From positions 1 through 13,335 of the forward strand of contig CATMOC010000039.1 of NCBI GenBank assembly GCA_950071955.1: DNA of 13,335 bases. Direction: 5' to 3'. Numbering within the stretch: the stretch's first letter is position 1; the number at the start of each line of letters is the position of its first letter. The notes beneath the pieces were generated by a model, which ran no database searches, had not been told where the DNA came from, and saw only the letters and a program-made list of their open reading frames with translations. The DNA is from an uncultured Mesorhizobium sp. GTDB taxonomy: Bacteria; Pseudomonadota; Alphaproteobacteria; Rhizobiales; Rhizobiaceae. The position numbers and the translations under genes are program-made. Below, one piece after another: positions 7,020 through 13,335 of the stretch.

Positions 7020-8120
7020 CTATCGAGGTGGTGGGCTCGGAGTGAGCACTCCGCCAGCCGTCACGTCGCTTGGCTGTGTCCCTGCTGATGGTGTAGGAGG
7101 CGGCGGGCGGGTGACCGACTGGAACTTCTGGCGGTACCGCGCCGGGGTTACACCAGTTCGTCGCTTGAAGAGCCTTCGGAAGAAGGTTGGGTCCTCATAG
7201 CCGACCAGAAGGGCGATTTCCTCCACAGGAGCGTGCGTGGTCTCGAGGAGCTGTTTGGCCTCTTCGACACGGAGGGCCTGGACATAGTCGATCGGCGTAT
7301 AACCGGTGGCGGACTTGAACCGCCGCTTGAAACTGCGCTCCGGGAGACCGGAGGATGCCGTCATCGTCGCCACGGGGGACGGTCGGGCGTAGTTGTCGGC
7401 AAGCCATTCCTGGCAGCGGCCGATCACGGCGTCCTCATGGCTGCGCGACCGACCCATCGCGGCGAAGGGAAGCTGGCCGCTCGAACGGTCACCAAGCAAG
7501 AAGACCTTGCAGATCCTGCGTGCCTCCTTCTCGCCGCAGAAGCGGGCGATCAGATAGAGCGCGAGGTCCTCCCAGGCAGCCGGGCCCCCTCCTGTGACAA
7601 TTCGATGCTCCGGTCCCGCGGGGCAGAGGATGCGCTCTGGCCGCAGCAACACCTTCGGATAGCGCGATCGAAGGAGCTCGATGGCGCCCCAATGGGTGGT
7701 CGCTTCGATGCCGTCCAGCAGACCCGCCTCGGCCAGCAGCAGCGATCCGGTACAGACGGAGCATATCATCGCACCGGCGTCGAATTGTTCCCGAAGGAAG
7801 GCCGCTTCCCGTGCCCAGGCGGAGCCGTCGAAGTCTGGCGCCAGAGCAAGATCGGTAACGATGAGGACATCGGCCCTACTGACTTCTCCCAGCGCCTTCC
7901 CAGGGGCGATCGGCGGGCCGACGGGCGAGGCATAGGGCTGAGTGTCGCGCGCAACCATGCTGACTTCCAACCGGCGGCAAGCCGCTGGCTCGCCGGTCAG
8001 TTCAGTCCAAGCCGAGCCTACGGCCCGAAAGACCTCGAGCAGGCCGTAGAAGGTCGCCGGCGTTGTCTCAGGCAGCGCCAGCAGACTGACGGCGACCGGG
8101 GGCGGGGCGACTGGGCTCAT
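7020..8120 (-). CDS. GlxA-type transcriptional regulator (DJ-1/PfpI domain plus AraC DNA-binding domain)
   Basis: 366 aa cytoplasmic regulator. Residues 8-195 form a class I glutamine amidotransferase-like (DJ-1/PfpI) domain with the nucleophile-elbow motif MICSVCTGSLLLAEAGLLDG (C123), used here for ligand sensing rather than catalysis. Residues 230-335 are an AraC/XylS domain with two helix-turn-helices: SPVATMTASSGLPERSFKRR, then APVEEIALLVGYEDPTFFRR with the conserved VGY..P.FFRR..K. A proline-rich tail ends the protein. The start at 8120 is the last sensible ATG before the amidotransferase domain; its ribosome binding site is weak. It is divergent from the serine hydrolase, with 117 bases between, and is the natural candidate to control it. 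Confidence 0.92.
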   Translation of the reverse strand: MSPVAPPPVAVSLLALPETTPATFYGLLEVFRAVGSAWTELTGEPAACRRLEVSMVARDTQPYASPVGPPIAPGKALGEVSRADVLIVTDLALAPDFDGSAWAREAAFLREQFDAGAMICSVCTGSLLLAEAGLLDGIEATTHWGAIELLRSRYPKVLLRPERILCPAGPEHRIVTGGGPAAWEDLALYLIARFCGEKEARRICKVFLLGDRSSGQLPFAAMGRSRSHEDAVIGRCQEWLADNYARPSPVATMTASSGLPERSFKRRFKSATGYTPIDYVQALRVEEAKQLLETTHAPVEEIALLVGYEDPTFFRRLFKRRTGVTPARYRQKFQSVTRPPPPTPSAGTQPSDVTAGGVLTPSPPPR

Positions 8121-8165
8121 GCTGCCAAGCTGGCACGAAAGCCCCGTTTCTGTCCAATTTGTCAC

Positions 8166-8184
8166 TCGCGGTCGTACGCCGCGA
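8166..8184. promoter_or_regulatory. Palindrome TCGCGG-N7-CCGCGA, candidate operator
   Basis: Perfect 6-base arms at 8166-8171 and 8179-8184 around a spacer containing the palindrome CGTACG. It lies midway between the divergent regulator and hydrolase genes, where an operator of a divergent regulator would be expected. AraC-type proteins usually bind direct repeats, so another regulator could use it. No binding evidence beyond position and symmetry. Confidence 0.4.
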
Positions 8185-8192
8185 CACCTAGG

Positions 8193-8228
8193 CCTTCTCG
8201 TACTGAGGCAATCCTCAAGACGAGAAGG
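8193..8228 (+). promoter_or_regulatory. Long hairpin that includes the serine hydrolase ribosome binding site
   Basis: Outer arms CCTTCTCGT (8193-8201) and ACGAGAAGG (8220-8228) are perfectly complementary over 9 bases. After a 2x2 mismatch, inner arms TGAGG (8204-8208) and CCTCA (8213-8217) add 5 pairs, closed by a CAAT tetraloop. The right outer arm contains the AAGG of the Shine-Dalgarno AAGGA (8225-8229), which sits 8 bases before the ATG at 8238. In RNA this fold would occlude the ribosome binding site. There is no U-run, so a terminator is less likely; as DNA it could instead be a dyad operator. Confidence 0.6.
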
Positions 8229-8237
8229 AAGAGACAG

Positions 8238-9485
8238 ATGAAGACCTGGACCGAACTCCGAGATCGGAAGCATCTCACCGCGATCGCTGCGGCAGGCATT
8301 GCGGCGGCGGTGGCCTCGCAGGCTCCGGCGCTGGCGGACGACGCATTGACCCGGCGCGTGGATGCCGTGATCGACCGCTGGGTCGATGCCGAGCGCATAG
8401 TCGGAACCGTCGCCATGATCGCAAAAGACGGCGAGGTGATCTATCGCCGAGCCGCTGGGTTCGCAGACCGCGAGGCTGGCAAGCCCGTGGCGGAGGACAC
8501 GATCTTTCGGCACGCGTCCATGACAAAGGCGATCGTTTCGGCGACGGCCTTGGCATTGATGGAGGAAGGAAGGCTCTCGCTGGACGACACGGTCGCGCAG
8601 TGGCTGCCCTACTTCACGCCGGCACTGCCAGACGGTCGTCGACCCGACATCACGATCCGCCAATTGATGACGCACACGTCCGGACTGAGCTACAGCTTCC
8701 TCGAGCCGGACGAGAGCCCCTACCGATCGGGCCTGATCTCGGAAGGGCTGGATGATACAGGGGCGCTGTCGCTTGAGGAGAGCATGCGCAGGCTCGCTTC
8801 AATCCCGCTGGTGTATGAGCCGGGAACGGAATGGCGGTACTCGCTGTCCACCGACGTGCTCGGCGCGGTTATCGAGGAAGTCTCCGGGATGACGCTTCCC
8901 GATGCGGTGGCTCATTACTTCATGGGACCGCTCGGCATGACGGATACGACCTTCCTCGTGAAAGACCCGGTGCGGCTGTCGGCGGCCTATCGCGACGGAG
9001 ACGGCAGGGCGGTGCGAATGAATGACGCCGGAGACGAAATTCCGCTCGGAACCGGCGTGAGGGTCTACCCCGGACGCGCCACCGATCCGGACGCCCATCC
9101 ATCAGGCGGCGGGGGTATGAGCGGCACGGCCGCCGACTACCTGCGGTTCCTAGAGGCGATCCGGACCGGCGGCGGGCCGATCCTTGAGGAGGCTTCCGCC
9201 CTGGCGTTCGGAAAGCACGTGATCGGGGAACTGCGGGCATGGACGGAGGGTGAAGGCTGGGGTCACAGCATCGGCGCCGCCGTGCTTCTCGATCCGCAGG
9301 CGGCCGCAACGCCGCAGACGGTAGGCACCTGGCAGTGGGGCGGGGCGCTGGGAAGCCACTGGTTCGTGGACCCGGCCGAGAAGTTGACGGTCGTCGTCCT
9401 GACCAACACCTCCGTCGCAGGCGTCATCGGCGAGTTCCCGGCTGAACTCCGCGACGCGATTTATGGAGTGGATGCCGAAGGCTAG
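8238..9485 (+). CDS. Secreted serine hydrolase, class C beta-lactamase/esterase family (S12-like)
   Basis: 415 aa. Residues 1-33 are a signal peptide (basic start, hydrophobic IAAAGIAAAVASQA, cleavage after ALA33), so it is exported to the periplasm. The acylating serine lies in HASMTKAI (S94, K97: the SxxK motif), the second motif is RYSLSTD (Y201), and WGGALGSHWFVDP near residue 365 sits where the KTG-like third motif is expected. The family (AmpC fold) includes esterases, D-aminopeptidases and 6-aminohexanoate-dimer hydrolase-like enzymes; the substrate cannot be told here and beta-lactamase activity should not be assumed. The start at 8238 has AAGGA 8 bases upstream and begins the signal peptide. 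The frame is open upstream but lies antisense to the regulator. A SnoaL-like gene follows 65 bases later. Confidence 0.92.
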   Translation: MKTWTELRDRKHLTAIAAAGIAAAVASQAPALADDALTRRVDAVIDRWVDAERIVGTVAMIAKDGEVIYRRAAGFADREAGKPVAEDTIFRHASMTKAIVSATALALMEEGRLSLDDTVAQWLPYFTPALPDGRRPDITIRQLMTHTSGLSYSFLEPDESPYRSGLISEGLDDTGALSLEESMRRLASIPLVYEPGTEWRYSLSTDVLGAVIEEVSGMTLPDAVAHYFMGPLGMTDTTFLVKDPVRLSAAYRDGDGRAVRMNDAGDEIPLGTGVRVYPGRATDPDAHPSGGGGMSGTAADYLRFLEAIRTGGGPILEEASALAFGKHVIGELRAWTEGEGWGHSIGAAVLLDPQAAATPQTVGTWQWGGALGSHWFVDPAEKLTVVVLTNTSVAGVIGEFPAELRDAIYGVDAEG

Positions 9486-9550
9486 AATGTCACTCCGGGC
9501 GGAGGCAAGGCCCTCCGCCCGCGGCAATTCGAAACATTTGGAGGTCCGGC

Positions 9551-9972
9551 ATGGCGATCACATCCGACGCACGTATGCTGGTGCGCGCTTTCGTCGACGC
9601 GATCAACGAGAGGAACTGGCGTGCCGTCGGCGATGTCGTGACAGAGGACTTCCCCCGACACAGCGCCGCCGCTGGGGAGCGGCCGGTTCTCAGCCGCGCC
9701 GACCTGATCGAGTTCCTTCAGAGGGAGTTCGAAACCTTCCCCGACGCCGCGAGACGATCGAAGAAATGCTCGTGGATGGCAACAAGGTGGCCGTCCGGCA
9801 CCGGTTTACCGGAACGCAGTTTGGCTACCTCGACGACCTTGCGCCATCTGGCAAGAGGCTGACTGCCGACTACATCGCGATCTACAGGATCGAAGACGGC
9901 AGGATCGCCGAAGTATGGGCGGAATGGGACAATCTGAGCGGATTGAGGCAACTCGGCCACTGGAAGCCATAA
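9551..9972 (+). pseudogene. SnoaL-like/ester cyclase family protein, interrupted by a one-base frameshift
   Basis: Start ATG 9551 follows GGAGG (9540-9544) by 6 bases. The first frame reads ARMLVRAFVDAINERNWRAV, then DLIEFLQREFETFPDA, then degenerates near 9750. The next frame carries ETIEEMLVDGNKVAVRHRFT, then GYLDDLAPSGKRLTADYIAI and YRIEDGRIAEVWAEWDN to a stop at 9972. Joined, the two give about 140 aa, the normal length for a SnoaL-like polyketide-cyclase/ester-cyclase protein, a cone-shaped fold of diverse small-molecule enzymes. One base missing (or one extra pair) at about 9745-9755 would explain it. It may be a true mutation or a sequencing error. It probably shared a transcript with the serine hydrolase. 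Confidence 0.8.
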
Positions 9973-10029
9973 AGTATCCGAAGCCGTGGTGACTTGTGTA
10001 GTCGCCAACCTCCCAACTGACTCCTGCGA

Positions 10030-11040
10030 TCACAACGCAATCGCCCGCTCTGCGAATCTTGCAAGCGCTTCAGTCGCTTCCTCTGTCATTGTCCGCAGGA
10101 TCTCCGCCGCGGGCATCACCCGGTCGATGTTGCCCACGCTCTGTCCAGCGGTCAGACAAGTCTGCTCGATGTCTCCGTCGAAGTCCTGCGTGGGGAGGAT
10201 CGCGCTGTATCGCGACAGCGGAATTCGCTGACCGTGGAGCAGCGTCGTTCCGACGGCCGCACTCGAGGCCTCGTGGACATCGTCGGCATGCCCGCCAATT
10301 GCCACACGCGCACCCTCGTTCAGGATCGCGCGCATCGGCTGGCCGGGCCACTCGGGTCCGTAGATGGACGTCAGGACCGTGTCGCCGACGTCGGCCTTGA
10401 GGGCGTGGTGCTTGTAGTCCGGGTGAGCCGCGGATTCCGCGGCAGCGAGGAAGCGGCTGCCGCACCAGACGGCGTCCGCCCCGAGCACGAGCGCCGCCGC
10501 CATGGTGACACCATCGACCACGCCTCCCGCCAGCAGCATCGGCAGGTCCGGATGGAGCCGCCGCAGCCGCGGGAACAGGGTCATGGAGGAGGCTTCGGAA
10601 CGGTTGTGCCCGCCCGCCTCGGCACCCTGGACGATGAGCGCGTCGATGCCGAGCGCGACGGCGTCGTCGGCTTCGGCCACGCTTCCCACCTGGATCCAGA
10701 CCTTCGTCCCGCTCGCCCTTATGCGCCGGACCTGCTCCGCGTCGGGCAGCGTCCAGAAGAAGATCACCAGCGCGACCCGCTCCTCAATCACGACGTCGAT
10801 GTGTTCGCCGGTGACGAAGTCGCCGATGAGATCGACGCCGAACGGTCGGTCGGTGAGGCTGCGGGTCTCGCGAACGAGGTCGCGCAGGACGTCCGGCGGG
10901 CTGATGTCGCAGCCGATGGTGCCCAGCCCTCCGGCGTTGCTGACCGCCGCGGCGAGCTCGGGCCGGGCGATCATGGCCATTCCGGCATTGACGATGGGAG
11001 TCGCGAGACCGAAGTCGCGCGTGATGGGCGTTTCGAACAT
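10030..11040 (-). CDS. Nitronate monooxygenase (2-nitropropane dioxygenase family)
   Basis: 336 aa. FMN-dependent TIM-barrel enzyme that oxidises alkyl nitronates such as propionate-3-nitronate to carbonyls and nitrite; some relatives are enoyl reductases. Motifs in order: TPIVNAGMAMIARPELAAAV (residues 14-33), NAGGLGTIG, FGVDLI, then the active-site loop VQGAEAGGHN (H145), LLAGGVVDG (169-177) and GADAVWCGSRFLAAAES (187-203), the FMN-phosphate site. The QGxEAGGH motif is typical of class I/NPD-like enzymes. AAAGG lies about 8 bases before the ATG. It is the last gene of a four-gene minus-strand set, 65 bases after the SnoaL-like gene, and converges with the frameshifted gene ending at 9972. 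Confidence 0.92.
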   Translation of the reverse strand: MFETPITRDFGLATPIVNAGMAMIARPELAAAVSNAGGLGTIGCDISPPDVLRDLVRETRSLTDRPFGVDLIGDFVTGEHIDVVIEERVALVIFFWTLPDAEQVRRIRASGTKVWIQVGSVAEADDAVALGIDALIVQGAEAGGHNRSEASSMTLFPRLRRLHPDLPMLLAGGVVDGVTMAAALVLGADAVWCGSRFLAAAESAAHPDYKHHALKADVGDTVLTSIYGPEWPGQPMRAILNEGARVAIGGHADDVHEASSAAVGTTLLHGQRIPLSRYSAILPTQDFDGDIEQTCLTAGQSVGNIDRVMPAAEILRTMTEEATEALARFAERAIAL

Positions 11041-11068
11041 CTTTCAAACCTTTCAAACGGGAGAGGAG

Positions 11069-11093
11069 AGCCGGTCCGCGGGGCGAACCGGCT
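11069..11093 (-). repeat. Inverted repeat between the SnoaL-like and nitronate monooxygenase genes
   Basis: AGCCGGT (11069-11075) and ACCGGCT (11087-11093) pair perfectly; inside, CGC/GCG can extend the stem around a GGG loop after a C-A mismatch. There is no T-run on the minus-strand side, so it is more likely an RNA processing or stability hairpin inside the operon than an intrinsic terminator. Confidence 0.45.
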
Positions 11094-11105
11094 TTCCGTT
11101 GGCGC

Positions 11106-11549
11106 TCAGGCGCCGAGCGCCGGAACGGCGCCGATCTGCGACAGGAGCACCATCTCGTTGATGTGCAGCCAGGTCTCGGCGATGAGGCCGCGCTCCATCC
11201 GGTAGAGCACCATGCCGTCGAAGCGGATGCGCCGTCCGTCCGCCTTCACGCCGGCGAAGTCGCCGCTGAAGGTCGCATGGATCTCCCAGCGCGCGGACAC
11301 GTGGGTTTCGTCCGCCACCAGCGCATGGACGGTCCAGTCCATGTCGGTGAAGGATTGCCGGAACACACGGAAGAACGTCTTGTAGCTCTCGTGATCGTCG
11401 ATCGAGAAGCCCGGGAAGCCGTGGCAGGTGATCTTTTCCGCAACCGTCTCGTCGATGATGTTAACGTCCGCGATGTTCCGCGAGTGCGTCCCGGCGAGGA
11501 AGCGCTCCACGGTGCGGCGGTTGATGTCGATGATGCTGTCGTTTCTCAT
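11106..11549 (-). CDS. SnoaL-like/ester cyclase family protein
   Basis: 147 aa. The fold is a small alpha+beta barrel used for polyketide cyclases, isomerases and hydrolases acting on hydrophobic ligands; the reaction here is unknown. Signature elements: INRRTVERFLAGTHSRNIAD (residues 9-28), CHGFPGFSIDDHESYKTFFR (42-61), FRQSFTDMDWTVHALVADE, VSARWEIHATFSGDF, and GRRIRFDGMVLYRMERG with LIAETW near the C-terminus (E and W of the conserved GkIvE.W). AGGA sits about 8 bases before the ATG. It lies between DUF1127 and the nitronate monooxygenase on one strand. A second, frameshifted member of the same broad family is at 9551, but the two are not close copies. Confidence 0.85.
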   Translation of the reverse strand: MRNDSIIDINRRTVERFLAGTHSRNIADVNIIDETVAEKITCHGFPGFSIDDHESYKTFFRVFRQSFTDMDWTVHALVADETHVSARWEIHATFSGDFAGVKADGRRIRFDGMVLYRMERGLIAETWLHINEMVLLSQIGAVPALGA

Positions 11550-11710
11550 TCTCTGGTCCTTTCATGCGTTGGAGGTCGCCGACGGCCGGGCCGCACCGGC
11601 CGCTCCGGCGCACGTGGTCCCAGGCCGCCCGCGAGGGCGACTGGCTTGCGTCGGCAATGGCGAGGTCAGTTTCTATCGTCGCATCCAGGTGCGACGGCGG
11701 CAGTTCCGGT

Positions 11711-11953
11711 TCAGTCCGGAAGTCCGTGGACGCGGTTGTGGATCGCGCCACGCGAGATGCCGATGTCCTTCAGCATGTGATCCGGCATCGCGGCGAGTTC
11801 GCGCTCGGCACGGCGCAGTTCCGCCTGCCGGTCCAGCGCGGCAAGGCCGTTCAAAACGGTCCCGGCGATGGCGGAGCCGACAGCCAGCAATGCGGCTGAC
11901 GCGCGCGAGACCGGACTTCGGCGACACGCCCGGACGAGTTCTAGCGTGGTCAT
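11711..11953 (-). CDS. DUF1127 domain small protein
   Basis: 80 aa. The C-terminal half (residues 45-70: ELRRAERELAAMPDHMLKDI, GISRGAI) is the DUF1127 motif (L..L.d..L.DIGisR..I), a short arginine-rich helix-turn module common and abundant in Alphaproteobacteria. Some family members in Agrobacterium have been linked to RNA turnover and stress responses. Residues 19-41 (SAALLAVGSAIAGTVLNGLA) are hydrophobic and could touch the membrane. AAAGGA at 11962-11967 is 8 bases before the ATG. It starts 30 bases after the metallo-hydrolase stop. The 161 bases between this gene and the SnoaL-like gene hold no clear promoter, but one frame stays open across the gap (see findings). Confidence 0.88.
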   Translation of the reverse strand: MTTLELVRACRRSPVSRASAALLAVGSAIAGTVLNGLAALDRQAELRRAERELAAMPDHMLKDIGISRGAIHNRVHGLPD

Positions 11954-11983
11954 GGGACTTGTCCTTTCTTCCTGATGGTGTCG

Positions 11984-12790
11984 TTATGCAAAGGCGGCTT
12001 CGAGGTGCTCGATGGCGAGCGGATCGATCGCGCTGTTGGGTCCGCGGCAGTAGGCGCGCTCGATGTGACCGGTCAGACGCCGCACCCCGCAGCGCGCGAG
12101 CGGCAAATGCCCGGACAGCACGAATTCGGGGTCCAGGCGCTCGATGCTTCTGAGCGTCCGGCCAAGCGTTGCCTGGTTGGCCGTGGTCAGCCATGGCGCG
12201 TCGATCGACGACCAGCCGACCAGGCCGTCGCGAAGCGCTTCATCGTCCACGGCATCGATTTCGTCGGCTGTGTCGGGCAGCAGCGCACCAAAACTGTCGG
12301 CTGCGAAGAAGACCTGGTCCGTGGCATCGAAGAGGCCGATCGTCTCCGGCGCATCGTAGTAGGGCGGCCGCAGCGGCACGAGACTGCGGTCGGCGAGGTC
12401 GAGGCGCTCTCCCGGCTCCAGCAGATGGACGCGCGAGACGTCCAATCCCGCGAGGTTCATCTTGCCCATGCCGAGGAAGTTCGTGACGACCCTGGCGTTC
12501 GGCGCCCGCTCCAGCACGCCGCCGAGATTGCCGACATGGTCGGCATCCATGTGGGAGAGCCAGATCCACCGAAGGTCTTCCGGATCGATCTCTTGCTCCA
12601 GCGCATCCATGAACTCCGAACCGAGCGCGGCAAGCCCGGTGTCGACGAGGACCGGCTCGGAGCCCTTCAGGAGGAAGCTGTTGACGGGCAGCGCGCCCAT
12701 TGCAGGCACGGGCAGCCAGGACGGCAACGCCGTCCATTGCGGGGTGACCCGCTGGGCGGGGTGCATTGTCGGGTGTTCAGGGGCAGGCAT
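11984..12790 (-). CDS. Metallo-beta-lactamase-fold hydrolase with an HxDxDH metal motif
   Basis: 268 aa. Order of motifs: VNSFLLKGSEPVLVDTG (residues 36-52, the conserved Asp-Thr-Gly strand), WLSHMDADHVGNLGG (H80, D82, D84, H85), ADSFGALL (D165) and VLSGHLP (H228). The canonical zinc motif is HxHxDH; here the second histidine is an aspartate, recalling the HxExDH diiron site of flavodiiron proteins. No flavodoxin domain follows, so it is a stand-alone hydrolase or oxidoreductase-like domain of unknown substrate. GGAG lies 6 bases before the ATG. The frame is open upstream to 13240 but that part is antisense to the TetR gene. It is the first gene of the minus-strand set and its leader holds a perfect operator-like palindrome at 12803-12830. 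Confidence 0.88.
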   Translation of the reverse strand: MPAPEHPTMHPAQRVTPQWTALPSWLPVPAMGALPVNSFLLKGSEPVLVDTGLAALGSEFMDALEQEIDPEDLRWIWLSHMDADHVGNLGGVLERAPNARVVTNFLGMGKMNLAGLDVSRVHLLEPGERLDLADRSLVPLRPPYYDAPETIGLFDATDQVFFAADSFGALLPDTADEIDAVDDEALRDGLVGWSSIDAPWLTTANQATLGRTLRSIERLDPEFVLSGHLPLARCGVRRLTGHIERAYCRGPNSAIDPLAIEHLEAAFA

Positions 12791-12802
12791 CGAAATCTCC
12801 TT

Positions 12803-12830
12803 ATTCAGTGAACGTATATGTTCACTGAAT
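12803..12830. promoter_or_regulatory. Palindromic operator, site 1 (TetR candidate)
   Basis: ATTCAGTGAAC (12803-12813) and GTTCACTGAAT (12820-12830) are perfect 11-base inverted arms around a 6-base spacer. The site begins 13 bases upstream of the metallo-hydrolase ATG, touching its ribosome binding site region, so a bound repressor would block transcription or initiation. It shares the core TGAAC-N6-GTTCA with site 2, next to the TetR gene. Confidence 0.75.
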
Positions 12831-12854
12831 TCTCGATACGCACATCGATCTGAC

Positions 12855-12885
12855 TTGTGAACAGTTGATTGAACACCTATGTTCA
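12855..12885 (+). promoter_or_regulatory. TetR gene promoter overlapping operator site 2
   Basis: TTGTGA (12855-12860) and TATGTT (12878-12883), 17 bases apart, form a plausible -35/-10 pair for the plus-strand TetR gene. The -10 lies within TGAAC-N6-GTTCA (12870-12885), the same core and spacing as site 1, so the regulator would repress itself. A half site TGAAC also lies at 12858-12862. With this promoter transcription would start near 12889-12891, at or beside the first ATG, suggesting a leaderless message. Confidence 0.55.
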
Positions 12886-12889
12886 TCGA

Positions 12890-13335
12890 ATGGAGAAGAA
12901 GCGATCCTACCGAATGTCTGAACGCGCGCGATCGCAGGAGGAAACCCGCCTCAAGATCGTGGAAGCGACCATGCACCTCCACGAAGAGATCGGTCCCCGG
13001 GCCACCACCATCAGCGCGATCGCCGAGAAGGCCGGCGTGCAGCGGCTCACGGTCTATCGCCACTTTCCGGATGAGACCGCCGTATTCCAGGCCTGCACAT
13101 CGCATTGGCTGGGTCTCAATCCCCCGCCCGATCCGGCTTCGTGGAACTCCATCGAGGACCCGTGGCAGCGGTTCAGGACCGCACTTGGTGCTCTTTATGC
13201 CTACTTTTCCCGCACGCGGCGCATGTGGTCGGTCTCGCATCGCGATGTAGCGGACGTTCCCGCACTACAGGCCCCGATGCAGGCGTTCTTCGGTTTTCTG
13301 GAGACGGTTTCGAAGGATCTTGCGGCCCGCTTCCC
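12890..13335 (+). CDS. TetR-family transcriptional regulator, 3' end outside the window
   Basis: 148 codons are present and the gene continues past the edge. Residues 14-70 form the TetR DNA-binding domain: EETRLKIVEATMHLHEEIGP, then ATTISAIAEKAGVQRLTVYR and HFPDETAVFQAC (the YRHFpdk.aLf consensus). The rest is the helical ligand-binding domain, too variable to name a ligand. Start 12890 is directly after operator site 2 and has no ribosome binding site; an in-frame ATG at 12914 lacks a well-placed one too, so the start is uncertain and leaderless translation is possible. It is divergent from the metallo-hydrolase set, and the paired TGAAC-N6-GTTCA sites between them point to it as the local repressor. 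Confidence 0.88.
   Translation, partial: MEKKRSYRMSERARSQEETRLKIVEATMHLHEEIGPRATTISAIAEKAGVQRLTVYRHFPDETAVFQACTSHWLGLNPPPDPASWNSIEDPWQRFRTALGALYAYFSRTRRMWSVSHRDVADVPALQAPMQAFFGFLETVSKDLAARF

Noticed and set aside
7233..8237. 335-codon upstream extension of the serine hydrolase frame
   Set aside because: It is antisense to the GlxA-type regulator; the signal peptide and ribosome binding site put the true start at 8238.
9973..10029. Bidirectional terminator between the two convergent genes
   Set aside because: Only a short GGTGACT/AGTCGCC hairpin with a wobble pair (9988-10006) and no T-run on either side; too weak to call.
10234..11205. 323-codon plus-strand frame opposite the nitronate monooxygenase
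   Set aside because: Antisense shadow; the minus-strand protein has clear family motifs and a ribosome binding site.
11975..12811. 278-codon plus-strand frame opposite the metallo-hydrolase
   Set aside because: Antisense shadow with no motif, running across the operator palindrome region.
12791..13240. 150-codon upstream extension of the metallo-hydrolase frame
   Set aside because: It lies antisense to the TetR gene and across the operators; ATG 12790 has a good ribosome binding site and starts the conserved domain.

Overview
The window is high-GC DNA with several genes typical of Alphaproteobacteria, most likely Hyphomicrobiales (Rhizobiales, e.g. a Mesorhizobium or Rhizobium relative). 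The pointers are a small heat-shock gene behind a ROSE-type RNA thermometer, a membrane-bound class III adenylate cyclase of rhizobial style, a DUF1127 protein, and a DUF2924/serine recombinase/HTH cassette. No database search was possible; family names come from reading motifs.

Layout. (1) 1-200: 5' end of an Hsp20 gene on the minus strand, with a sigma-32-like promoter and a three-hairpin leader. (2) 199-880: no gene that I can support. (3) 881-2113: adenylate cyclase, plus strand. (4) About 2340-6960: a decayed integrative element. Its left arm (minus strand) carries an excisionase-like HTH gene, a broken primase-polymerase gene, a chimeric replication-type remnant, and a dense cluster of GGTAAC/GTTACC motifs. 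Its right arm (plus strand) is a tight four-gene operon in which every junction is an ATGA stop/start overlap: a 76-aa small protein, DUF2924, a large serine recombinase, and an HTH protein. Just beyond lies an N-terminal stub of a second serine recombinase. (5) 7020-9972: a GlxA/AraC-type regulator divergent from a secreted class C beta-lactamase-like serine hydrolase, followed by a frameshifted SnoaL-like gene. The region between the divergent genes holds a palindrome and a long hairpin that buries the hydrolase ribosome binding site. (6) 10030-13335: a minus-strand set (metallo-beta-lactamase-fold hydrolase, DUF1127, SnoaL-like protein, nitronate monooxygenase) divergent from a TetR-family regulator that runs off the window end. 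Two TGAAC-N6-GTTCA sites lie between them.

How the parts work together. The right arm of the element is probably one translationally coupled mobility unit; the left arm looks like a replication module undergoing deletion. Region 6 looks like a TetR-controlled detoxification or catabolic operon, and region 5 like a small separate regulon. The frameshift, the truncations and the chimeric ORF all suggest an accessory region in flux. The items most worth following are the four-gene ATGA cassette with its small first protein, the RBS-occluding hairpin at 8193-8228, the GGTAAC cluster, and the TetR operator pair.
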